DNA of 8,833 nucleotides from Clostridia bacterium (GTDB lineage: Bacteria > Bacillota > Clostridia > Oscillospirales > UBA644): contig JAFPBP010000133.1 in the NCBI GenBank assembly GCA_017424085.1, positions 1 to 8,833 of the forward strand, given 5' to 3'. The notes below the pieces were generated by a model. That model was not told the origin of the DNA and made no database searches. It saw only the letters and a list, made by a program, of their open reading frames with translations. The position numbers and the translations under genes are program-made. Each line of letters begins with the position of its first letter. Within the stretch, counting starts at the first letter, position 1. This document shows positions 1-6,721 of the stretch, piece by piece.

Positions 1-624
1 GCCGCCAACGCCGAAGCACGGGGCGAGACCGTCCTTGCGGGGGCGAACGGGGGATTTTTCCATTTCTTCTCTCAAAACAGCGACTTAACCCCCTACGGAC
101 CGCAGATCGTGGACGGTAACGTGCTTTGCCCTCCCTCCACAGTTCAGCGCTACGGGGATCTCTACGTGGGTCTGACCCACGAGGGGCAGGTGATCTTCTC
201 CGACTGCGCGGGGTACTATGAGAAATACGAGGGCAAGCTTCGGTACGCCGTGGGTGGCGGGCCCATGCTGATGATCGACGGCGTTCTCCCGCCCGTTCTG
301 CCTCCCGATCCCACCGCAGCCTCCTATTTCCCCAAGAACGATCGGGGCGGTCCTCGCACCTTTGTTGCCCACGCCCCCGACGGAACGTTTGGAATTTTCT
401 GCGCGGACGGACGGCAGGAGCGCTCCGTGGGTATGTCCGCCGCCGATCAGGTGCAGTTTGCGCTGGATCTGGATTATGGGGTCAATAACGTCTTTAATCT
501 GGACGGAGGCGGCTCCACGGTGTTGATCCGTCGCAATGGCGAGGGCGGGTTTGATGTGAAAAACATCCCCTGCTCCGACCCCCTGCGCCCCGTGGCGGAT
601 GCTGTTTTTCTTGTAAAAAAGTAA
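1..624 (+). CDS. Phosphodiester glycosidase family protein (NAGPA/DUF2233 domain), 5' end outside the window
   Basis: The reading frame is open from base 1 to the TAA at 622-624, giving 207 residues of a protein whose start lies off the left edge. Several hallmarks of the NAGPA (N-acetylglucosamine-1-phosphodiester alpha-N-acetylglucosaminidase-like, DUF2233) domain appear in order: ANGGFF at residues 15-20, a GGGPMLMIDG segment at about 85-94, a PRTFVAHAPDG segment, a DGR a little later, and NLDGGGSTV at 166-174 close to the C-terminus. The last corresponds to the family's signature N-L-D-G-G-G-S turn. Bacterial members are usually exported and cleave phosphodiester-linked sugars from cell-surface glycans, but the substrate here cannot be read from the sequence. 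Export cannot be judged because the N-terminus is missing. The gene is convergent with dpaAB, 44 bp away, with a hairpin between. The family call is firm; specificity is unknown. Confidence 0.88.
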   Translation, partial: AANAEARGETVLAGANGGFFHFFSQNSDLTPYGPQIVDGNVLCPPSTVQRYGDLYVGLTHEGQVIFSDCAGYYEKYEGKLRYAVGGGPMLMIDGVLPPVLPPDPTAASYFPKNDRGGPRTFVAHAPDGTFGIFCADGRQERSVGMSAADQVQFALDLDYGVNNVFNLDGGGSTVLIRRNGEGGFDVKNIPCSDPLRPVADAVFLVKK

Positions 625-630
625 TCAAAT

Positions 631-666
631 GAGGCACGCTTCCATGAGAAGTGTGCCTCGATTTTC
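631..666. terminator. Hairpin between convergent genes, probable shared terminator
   Basis: Arms GAGGCACGCTT (631-641) and AAGTGTGCCTC (649-659) pair over 11 positions with one G-U, around a 7-nt loop. On the plus strand the stem is followed by GATTTTCG. On the minus strand it is followed by ATTTGATT. It sits between the stops of the glycosidase gene (624) and dpaB (669), so it can serve both. The T-tracts are short, so efficiency is uncertain. Confidence 0.7.
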
Positions 667-668
667 GT

Positions 669-1238
669 TCAGAGCAGCAGGGGCTGGATCTGTTTTCCCT
701 GCAGGGCAGCTTCCACCGTTGCGGGGATCCGATCCATGTGTGCCACCAGCGACGCCTCTTTTTTCACGGGGTCATCCTGCCCGAAGGGGACGAAAAAGTA
801 TCCCTTCGTGTTCAGCAGGGCGCCGATGCTTTTGGCGTTGCCCGTCAGCCCGTCGTTGGTGGAGACCGCCACCACCACGGGGCGATCGTTGCGCCGATGG
901 GCTTTTGCCGCCAGCGTTACGGGGGTATCGGAGATGCCCGCCGCCAGCTTTGCCAGCGTGTTTCCCGTGCAGGGGGCGATGATCAGCAGATCCAGCAGCT
1001 TTTTGGGCCCGATGGGCTCTGCTCCCGCTATGGTATGAATGATGGGATGGTTGCAGGCGGCTTCGATCTTTGCTCTCCAATCGGCGGCGGTGCCGAAGCG
1101 GGTGTCGGTTTCGTAGGCGTTATGGGATAGAATCGGGATCAGACGATAGTCCTTCGCCATCTGTTCCAACACGGGAAAGACCGTTGCAAAGGTGCAAAAT
1201 GAGCCGCACATCGCAAATCCGAGGGTTTTATGTTCCAA
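669..1238 (-). CDS. dpaB: Dipicolinate synthase subunit B (flavoprotein)
   Basis: This is the second subunit (SpoVFB/DpaB) of the enzyme that oxidises dihydrodipicolinate-pathway intermediate to dipicolinic acid, which is made in the mother cell and loaded into the spore core with calcium. It belongs to the HFCD flavoprotein superfamily. Visible conserved segments are LGFAMCGSFCTF near the N-terminus, TDTRFGT around residues 45-51, the flavin-type APCTGNTLAKLA, and the C-terminal KGYFFVPFGQDDPVKK stretch. I chose the TTG at 1236-1238 (189 residues). It puts the GFxxxGSFCTF motif at the usual distance from the start, and the AAAGGAAGTGG purine tract lies about 10 nt upstream. The longer GTG start at 1250 would have that tract directly against the start codon. 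With the TTG start the gene overlaps the end of dpaA by 11 bp, implying translational coupling. The B. subtilis homologue is of similar length (about 200 residues, from memory). Confidence 0.93.
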   Translation of the reverse strand: MEHKTLGFAMCGSFCTFATVFPVLEQMAKDYRLIPILSHNAYETDTRFGTAADWRAKIEAACNHPIIHTIAGAEPIGPKKLLDLLIIAPCTGNTLAKLAAGISDTPVTLAAKAHRRNDRPVVVAVSTNDGLTGNAKSIGALLNTKGYFFVPFGQDDPVKKEASLVAHMDRIPATVEAALQGKQIQPLLL

Positions 1239-2085
1239 GGACCGTGCCACTTCCTTTCTCTTGGGGACGGATCAGAATGTCAATCACGGTTTTTGCCAGA
1301 TCTTCTCCCGCCGTGACGGGAGCGACTTTCCCCGGAAGGGCGGCGCCCGCACAATGGCGGCACCCCAATTCCCGAGCGCGGACGGGGTCCCATCCTCCGG
1401 GTGCCGACGCCAGCTCCAGCATCAGCCCGCGGCATTCCCGCAACGCCTCCTCGGACAGCAATCGGGCGGGGACGGTGTTGCAGACCACGTCGAATCCGTC
1501 TCCCCGCAGTCCTGCCGTATCCCGTGCTCCGTACCCCGCCAGCTCCGCCTGCAGACGGGATTCGGGGCGGCGGGCGGCAACCGTTACCTTTGCCCCCAGC
1601 GCAGACAAGATCTGCGCCAGCCGTGCCCCGATGGCACCGTATCCGATGATCAGGCAGGGCATGCCGAACAGGGCGCGGTCGGTGTTGTGCAGGATCAGCT
1701 CCAGCGCCCCCTCCGCCGTGGTGACCGCATTCCGCAGCTTCAGATCCTCCCGCAGGGACAGGTCCGTGTAGTCGGAAAAATACCGTTGCGGCAGGGGCCC
1801 TCCCGTGGCGGGCAGGTGGGGCGGGATTCGGTTTTGCTCTATCACGTCTTCGATTGTCAGCCGAAGCCCCTGCAAGGGGGTTCTCAGCGCCCCGTCCTTC
1901 AGGGCGGGATAGGGAAGCACCAGCCCCGAAAGGGGCACGGTGACGGGGTCGGTGTGGGTGAGTGCGTAGGACAATACGGGGATCCCCCGTCGGGTCAGAT
2001 ACTCCAGCGCGGCAAGGGTCCGTTGGTCCCCGCCTGCGAATAAAATCGGGTTCACAGCCATCCTCCCAAGGAAAGTCTGTTCCAT
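1228..2085 (-). CDS. dpaA: Dipicolinate synthase subunit A
   Basis: This is the 285-residue SpoVFA/DpaA subunit, the nucleotide-binding partner of DpaB in dipicolinic acid synthesis for spore heat resistance. The N-terminal region (about 12-110) carries FAGGDQRTLAALEYL, typical of the family. A Rossmann fold follows, with LIIGYGAIGARLAQIL (GxGxxG at 148-153) and a basic ARRPESR just after, which could favour NADP; that preference is an inference. NTVPA lies at about 203-207 and the conserved LPGKVAPVTAGEDLAKTV near 250-267. The ATG at 2085 has GGGGAG 6 nt upstream. The frame stays open to 2241, but that extension is basic, low-similarity sequence running through the presumed promoter, so I excluded it. 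It is first in the operon and overlaps dpaB. Most cluster I clostridia lack this pair and are reported to use an EtfA-type route instead, so its presence helps place the organism elsewhere. Confidence 0.94.
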   Translation of the reverse strand: MEQTFLGRMAVNPILFAGGDQRTLAALEYLTRRGIPVLSYALTHTDPVTVPLSGLVLPYPALKDGALRTPLQGLRLTIEDVIEQNRIPPHLPATGGPLPQRYFSDYTDLSLREDLKLRNAVTTAEGALELILHNTDRALFGMPCLIIGYGAIGARLAQILSALGAKVTVAARRPESRLQAELAGYGARDTAGLRGDGFDVVCNTVPARLLSEEALRECRGLMLELASAPGGWDPVRARELGCRHCAGAALPGKVAPVTAGEDLAKTVIDILIRPQEKGSGTVLGT

Positions 2086-2127
2086 TGTATGCTCCCCGCC
2101 GCCGAAGGGTTCCCCGCTTTGAAATTC

Positions 2128-2157
2128 TACAAAATGCACTTGTTTTTCTTGAATTGT
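2128..2157 (-). promoter_or_regulatory. Possible sigma-K-type promoter for dpaAB
   Basis: Reading on the minus strand, ACAA (2154-2157 on plus) is followed after 17 nt by CATTTTGTA (2128-2136), one mismatch from the sigma-K -10 consensus CATANNNTA, with the expected AC-type -35. Transcription would begin about 35 nt before the dpaA ATG. SpoVF genes are sigma-K controlled in B. subtilis, which makes the match biologically sensible. The spacer is one base longer than usual and the motif is short, so chance is a real alternative. Confidence 0.35.
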
Positions 2158-2234
2158 ATCTCGTTTTTGTGCGTTTCGTGCAGAAATGGGAACAAAAATA
2201 CAAAGAAATGTTGCAATTCGCGCTTTTTTACCCC

Positions 2235-2264
2235 TTGACAAGTGCCCCTTGCATATGATATAAT
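2235..2264 (+). promoter_or_regulatory. Strong sigma-A promoter (extended -10) for the secreted peptidase operon
   Basis: A perfect -35 TTGACA (2235-2240) and a perfect -10 TATAAT (2259-2264) are separated by 18 bp, and TGA directly before the -10 forms an extended -10 (TGn). Transcription should begin around 2271, giving a leader of only about 20 nt before the AAGGAGG ribosome binding site (2279-2285) and ATG at 2294. A CCCCTTG direct repeat (2231-2237 and 2245-2251) overlaps the -35 and spacer and could be an operator, but it may be chance. Such a consensus promoter suggests high expression unless repressed. Confidence 0.88.
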
Positions 2265-2293
2265 AAAATTACCAAAATAAGGAGGTATATCCC

Positions 2294-5200
2294 ATGAAAA
2301 TCAAAAAGATGTTCTCTGTCACCCTCGCGCTGGCACTTCTCTTGCAGATTTTCGCCTTGGCGCTTCCCGTCTCTGCGGAAACCGTTGACGAAACGGATAC
2401 CTCCTCGACGGGAAATCGCAAACATTTGGAACTTGGATCTTTCTCGATATATGATGAAATGTCTATTGAAAGACCGATTGTTCCTCAAAGCGAAGTCCCT
2501 GCAGTTCTTGACTATTCCATTGTTCAGGAAAATTATTATGTACGTCGTGCGTATGAGTTTGAAACCAGTCTGAATGAGATCGTGTTTATGAAGACGGATG
2601 GTGCTCTGGACTCGTACTATTTTGCCTTCCCCGTCAAGTACGTGGATGAAAACGGTGAGGTGCGGGATAAGGCTCCCGAGCTGACCTATAACGCCTCCCT
2701 CACCGCAGGGAAATACCGCATGACTACCACCTCGGCGAACGATAACGCCCTGTTTTGTGCCGACGTGGCGTCCGACGGCTTGCTGTATACGTCCGACGCT
2801 CTTTCTCTGTCCCTGCGCCCCACCACCGCCGCCGAGCACGCCTTTGCCCTGCAGATCGCGCTGGCAAACAGCGATGCGGAGCTGCAGAGCATCGGGAACG
2901 CCGTGGCTTCTTCCCTTGCCGTGATCGGTCCCGTGACTCAGGCGCCTGCGGGCTTTTCTGCCGTGGCGCAGAGTGATTTTGCTTCCTCTGCTCTGAACGA
3001 AGGACTCACCTCCCGCGCCGCCCGCTACGCCCTCAGCAACGAAGCCGCCCTCTCGGTGGTTCCCTCCTACAACGGGTTCCAAGTCGCCCTCGGGCTTGCC
3101 AAAAACCGCACGCAGAATACCTATACCTTCGCCCTCTCCACGGGAGACGCAACCCTGGTGAACCAAGAAGGAACCCTCCTTCTGGTCAACGACGAGGGAG
3201 ACCCCTTGGGCATCGTGGGTGAGTTTGTTCTGGTGGATGAAAACGGCACCTGCGGCACCGTCGCGCCCCAAGTGACCAAGGTCATCGACGGCGAATATCT
3301 TCTGTCCGCCGATCTGGGAGACGATGTCCTTGTCGCCACCCTTTCGGTCAGTCAGTATTACGATTACCTGCAGGACGCTACCATCTATCAGGCAAATCAG
3401 ACCTCGTACGGCTCTTCTTCCCGTCTGTTCGTGGGAACGCTGGCGTCGTCCTCCGTCCTGGGTCGCGCCCTCATCCGTCCCAACAACTGGTATTTCACTT
3501 CCACCGCATATCCCGGATATGAGGTTCAGAGTGCGACCCTGCACATTCGTGACGTCATGGGCGACGATCCCGAAGTGAACGTGGAAGTCCGCCCCTTCAC
3601 GGGAAATACGTGGGTAGAATCCACCGCCAACTGGAACAGCGTGGGCGGAAACAGCTATGGAGCCGTGCTTGATACCAAAACCGTGTCCCCCGACATCGGC
3701 TGGGACGCCTCTCCCCGTTATTGGTATCAGTATAACATCACGTCCTTGGTTCGCAATTGGTACAACGGCACCGCAAACCCCGCAAAGGGCTTGATGATCA
3801 AGGGCGACGCCGCCAACGAAGCCCGCTCCGACGTGACCGAAAAAACTTTCGCCTCGTCTCAGTATTCCAACGAATCCCTGCGCCCGTATATTACGGTCAG
3901 TCTTGCAAATACGGTTCTTCCTGATGGCGCGTATCTTATTAGTGCAAGAGGCTTATATTTGCAAGCGTTTAATAATGAAATAGGAGATTTTGCAAGGGTA
4001 GATACAGCTTCTTCCATGGATGATCCTGGTACGGAAAACTTGGAATTTGTTTTTAGGATGGTGTGGCGCACTGTTCGGCTTTCTGATGGGAGTTACACTT
4101 TGCGACCAATGCATTATACTCCAGCCGCGCTTTCAGCCAATGTTGAAAGAGGTTATTTGAGAGAAGTTGGGCTAGACGATGATTTAGATGTTCCCGAGTA
4201 TGGTCGATGGAATATCGTTCGAAATGGAAATTCTTGGTCTTTGATTCCATGTAGTGATGTTAATAAAGCTCTTTCTCTTTCTGCAATAATGGTAGGCTGT
4301 AGTCAAGTGAACATACAGACTCAGAATACACTTGAACTATCTCAGCAGTGGAGTTTTGAGGCCATTTCTGTTCCCGAGAGTATTTTTGTTTATGATCGCG
4401 AAACAGGGCTTCCTGTGTCATCCACAACACCCCCACTCACAATGCTGGCAGGTGATAGTGTTCCTTTTTCTGAATTTGGATATATATTTACTTGTTCTAC
4501 ATTGAAGAATCTTCCTGTGTTCTATCCGTTTGATGCGTACACAACTCCCGATTATGATGAGAATGTCTTGGAGATTGAATATGCTTCCTCGGGTGGGGAG
4601 ACCTGCATCAGGGCGAATTCCCCCGGGGAGGCGGAACTGTCTGTAGAAGCAGCTTTAGGGTTTGAGTATATTGCTTGTACGGTTAATGTCAGGGTTTCTT
4701 CTTTTGATGGAATGTACTACCTCAAAAATATTGGAGCAGATTTGTTCTTGGATGTTGCATCTCCTTCTTCCGGAGTCAATAGCGCTCTTCAGTTGTCGGA
4801 CTCCTTCCGCGAAGATTCTTCTTATTGGCAAATTTCCCATGTTTCAGATAAGTATTACTCTATTCGTGCGGTAGGAGTTGAATCTCAGAATGCCTATCTT
4901 TGCATTGACAGCGCAGGAGATCCTTCGGTGGAGTTGGTTACCGGAAACGTATCGTCGCTGCCCGAAGGGCTTTGGCGAATTGAAAAAACGGAAACCGAGT
5001 CTTATCGCTTTATTTCGAAAGCGGAAGATGTGCTTTCGTCGGGACAGACGTTAGTCGGGACAACAAGCAATACGGTGCAACAGGCAACCTATGTTGAAGA
5101 TACAAATTATTTTGACGAGTGGGGGCTGAGGCCATATTCTGCTTTGATCATGCAAGGCACTAAAAATTGGTGCTGGGTTGCCGCTCCTATGATGTGTGCT

Positions 5201-5665
5201 CTGAAATATGGGGAAATCAATAAAACGATGGCGGGGCTTGCTGTTCATATCGTGTTGGATGATCCGTATGTCGATGTTCCCACGGATGATCAAATAACAA
5301 AAGCGAACATTCAGAAGGATTGGAGTGAAATATCGGCGGTATACAGTTATCTTGTTCCGAGTAAATCTATCTACTACAGAACTGTTGATTTAGATGGTAA
5401 TGTCATTCGGGAATCTCTATTCCGAAGCGTGTTGGATGCGGGTAACTGTGTTATTTTGGAATTGAAAGACGATAATGGTACTGCTGATATAAAGGATGAT
5501 TCTGATCATGCTGTGGTGCTGTTTGATTATTCATATAACGAATCTACTCAAGTATACTTGTACGATTTATACGACCCAAGCGATGACGGTTGTATTCTGA
5601 ATAATAGGAATATTATAAATTTGGCTCCAGGGGAGTCAGTAGTAGCTTATGGTTATGAGAGTTGA
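2294..5665 (+). CDS. Secreted multidomain protein: WapA/DNRLRE-like scaffold, ricin-type modules, C-terminal C39/papain-like cysteine peptidase
   Basis: The protein has 1123 residues. ATG 2294 follows AAGGAGG by 8 nt. Residues 1-28 are a Sec signal peptide (basic start, hydrophobic core, VSA cleavage before Glu29). Residues about 70-360 resemble the N-terminal region of WapA-like proteins, with FPVKYVDENGEVRD near 112-125 and later a NQEGTLLLVNDEGD/VDENG pattern. Residues about 361-537 form a DNRLRE domain: DATIYQANQTSYGSSSRLFVG at the start, TWVESTANW, and ITSLVRNWYNG. Residues about 545-690 look like a ricin-type beta-trefoil ending in a QxW (Q684, W686). About 693-803 look Big-like (ANSPGEAELSVEA). 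About 805-945 are a second ricin-type module. Residues about 950-1123 are a papain/C39-like peptidase: Q954 (oxyanion), C960 in NWCWVAA, H1072 in DHAVV, and D1094 in LYDP as a possible third residue. No LPXTG, SLH or dockerin is seen. GC content is mosaic: about 40% at 2461-2580, 58-72% at 2641-3840, and about 40-48% afterwards. Substrate and target are unknown. Confidence 0.86.
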   Translation: MKIKKMFSVTLALALLLQIFALALPVSAETVDETDTSSTGNRKHLELGSFSIYDEMSIERPIVPQSEVPAVLDYSIVQENYYVRRAYEFETSLNEIVFMKTDGALDSYYFAFPVKYVDENGEVRDKAPELTYNASLTAGKYRMTTTSANDNALFCADVASDGLLYTSDALSLSLRPTTAAEHAFALQIALANSDAELQSIGNAVASSLAVIGPVTQAPAGFSAVAQSDFASSALNEGLTSRAARYALSNEAALSVVPSYNGFQVALGLAKNRTQNTYTFALSTGDATLVNQEGTLLLVNDEGDPLGIVGEFVLVDENGTCGTVAPQVTKVIDGEYLLSADLGDDVLVATLSVSQYYDYLQDATIYQANQTSYGSSSRLFVGTLASSSVLGRALIRPNNWYFTSTAYPGYEVQSATLHIRDVMGDDPEVNVEVRPFTGNTWVESTANWNSVGGNSYGAVLDTKTVSPDIGWDASPRYWYQYNITSLVRNWYNGTANPAKGLMIKGDAANEARSDVTEKTFASSQYSNESLRPYITVSLANTVLPDGAYLISARGLYLQAFNNEIGDFARVDTASSMDDPGTENLEFVFRMVWRTVRLSDGSYTLRPMHYTPAALSANVERGYLREVGLDDDLDVPEYGRWNIVRNGNSWSLIPCSDVNKALSLSAIMVGCSQVNIQTQNTLELSQQWSFEAISVPESIFVYDRETGLPVSSTTPPLTMLAGDSVPFSEFGYIFTCSTLKNLPVFYPFDAYTTPDYDENVLEIEYASSGGETCIRANSPGEAELSVEAALGFEYIACTVNVRVSSFDGMYYLKNIGADLFLDVASPSSGVNSALQLSDSFREDSSYWQISHVSDKYYSIRAVGVESQNAYLCIDSAGDPSVELVTGNVSSLPEGLWRIEKTETESYRFISKAEDVLSSGQTLVGTTSNTVQQATYVEDTNYFDEWGLRPYSALIMQGTKNWCWVAAPMMCALKYGEINKTMAGLAVHIVLDDPYVDVPTDDQITKANIQKDWSEISAVYSYLVPSKSIYYRTVDLDGNVIRESLFRSVLDAGNCVILELKDDNGTADIKDDSDHAVVLFDYSYNESTQVYLYDLYDPSDDGCILNNRNIINLAPGESVVAYGYES

Positions 5666-5675
5666 GGTGACTTTT

Positions 5676-6608
5676 ATGACAAAGGTAATAACCCATTTGT
5701 TAGCAGGTTGTTTGGTGGTTGGGCTTCTGTTCTTGTGCGCCTGTGACGATCAAAATACACCTACTGACCTGACCACGTCGGATTCCGTCCAAGCGACTGA
5801 AACCGACGAAACGTCGAACTCCACCGATGAAGCTACGACCGACAACACGGATTTGAATTCCTCAGAAACGCAGAACGAGGACGAGTACGAGCTTCGCACG
5901 ATCACGGTATTGAAAGACGGATTTGGCTACGCCGTAAAGGATTGCACTGAGGCGAAATCCCACACGGTAGAGCACGTGTTCGGCGAAGATGCGAGTATGC
6001 TGACGGTAGAATATTTTGACCCGAGCAAGGGGAAATTCGTTCCATTGAATTATTGCAACCACGATCTTGCGGAGCATGATTTGGCCTGGGTTTATTATAC
6101 ATTCCGAAACGATAACTTATGGGCGCTCACTCCGGAAAATCCTTCCACTTGGGATCGAACCTCCCCTCTGTTCCCCTGCATTTTCAGCCCCCAACTGGTA
6201 TGCTCTTCCGGGCAGGGAGCTCCGCTGGCAATCACCTTTACGGCACAGGAAGCCACTTCCGCCGTGCAGATTGTGTTTACCATATTCACACCTCACCTGT
6301 TCTTCGGAGAAGGAACCGCCCCCGCACAGAAAATTCAGGCATATCAAAATGACAAACCGATTATGGTTGTGGCGGAGCCGAGTGGTGGTACCGATGAATT
6401 TACTTACGTTTTGTCGAGTGAGACCCCGAGTCGAGAGACTCTTTCCGTGCGAGGAGACGGCTTCGAGCCGGGAGACACGCTTCGGATCGTATTTACGTAT
6501 CTGGGGCAGGAGTTGATCAACCCCGAAGATAAATATTCCTATAACAATGGGTTTACGATTTCCGACATGTCGCTGAAAATTCTCGAAAAGAAACAACCTG
6601 ATAAGTAA
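5676..6608 (+). CDS. Lipoprotein of unknown function, partner gene of the secreted peptidase
   Basis: This 310-residue protein has a lipoprotein signal: MTKVITHLLAGCLVVGLL followed by the lipobox L-C-A-C with C23 as the probable lipidated cysteine. Residues 24-70 are a Thr/Ser/Asp/Glu-rich tether. The rest (about 71-305) is a mostly beta-type domain with four further cysteines (90, 127, 168, 176) and a C-terminal GDTLRIVFTYLG strand pattern; I do not recognise the family. I chose ATG 5676 because GAGGTGA (5664-5670) lies just upstream and the hydrophobic signal then begins at the N-terminus; an in-frame ATG at 5649 would add nine residues inside the upstream gene. The start is 10 bp after the peptidase stop, whose TGA overlaps the ribosome binding site, so translation is probably coupled. 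There is no separate promoter. It would be anchored to the outer face of the membrane. Possible roles are inhibitor, immunity protein, chaperone or surface anchor, none supported by a motif. Confidence 0.85.
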   Translation: MTKVITHLLAGCLVVGLLFLCACDDQNTPTDLTTSDSVQATETDETSNSTDEATTDNTDLNSSETQNEDEYELRTITVLKDGFGYAVKDCTEAKSHTVEHVFGEDASMLTVEYFDPSKGKFVPLNYCNHDLAEHDLAWVYYTFRNDNLWALTPENPSTWDRTSPLFPCIFSPQLVCSSGQGAPLAITFTAQEATSAVQIVFTIFTPHLFFGEGTAPAQKIQAYQNDKPIMVVAEPSGGTDEFTYVLSSETPSRETLSVRGDGFEPGDTLRIVFTYLGQELINPEDKYSYNNGFTISDMSLKILEKKQPDK

Positions 6609-6621
6609 TTTGTCTGACAAG

Positions 6622-6655
6622 AAATTCCGAACGAGCAATCGTTCGGAATTTTTTT
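6622..6655 (+). terminator. Rho-independent terminator of the secreted peptidase operon
   Basis: A 13-bp perfect stem, AAATTCCGAACGA (6622-6634) with TCGTTCGGAATTT (6639-6651), closes on a GCAA (GNRA) loop and runs into seven T residues (6649-6655). It begins 14 bp after the lipoprotein stop and separates this operon from the M42 operon. Confidence 0.95.
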
Positions 6656-6665
6656 GCTTACGGGG

Positions 6666-6694
6666 TTGCAAAATGCGGCGGGATATGGTATAAT
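6666..6694 (+). promoter_or_regulatory. Sigma-A promoter for the M42 peptidase operon
   Basis: TTGCAA (6666-6671, two mismatches to TTGACA) and a perfect TATAAT (6689-6694) are spaced by 17 bp, with TGG forming an extended -10. It lies between the upstream terminator and the ATG at 6722, with the ribosome binding site AGGGAG at 6710-6715. Confidence 0.85.
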
Positions 6695-6721
6695 AGAAGA
6701 AAAAAACGCAGGGAGAATCAT

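Noticed and set aside
2086..2241. N-terminal extension of DpaA by 52 residues
   Set aside because: The frame is open, but the extension has no family similarity that I can see and overlaps the divergent promoter region. The ATG at 2085 has a good ribosome binding site and gives the normal length.
2228..3544. Minus-strand open frame of 438 codons opposite the secreted protein gene
   Set aside because: It lies wholly antisense to a well-supported coding sequence and its promoter, has no recognisable domain, and arises from codon bias in the GC-rich part of the gene.
3880..3920. Frameshift or gene fusion artefact at the GC break in the large gene
   Set aside because: The reading frame is continuous through the break, and a complete beta-trefoil-like module follows. 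The junction is therefore a genuine in-frame joint rather than an assembly error visible in the sequence, although a chimeric assembly cannot be wholly excluded.
5649..5675. Earlier ATG for the lipoprotein, overlapping the peptidase stop
   Set aside because: It would put nine extra residues before the signal peptide, and the clear GAGGTGA site serves the ATG at 5676 instead.
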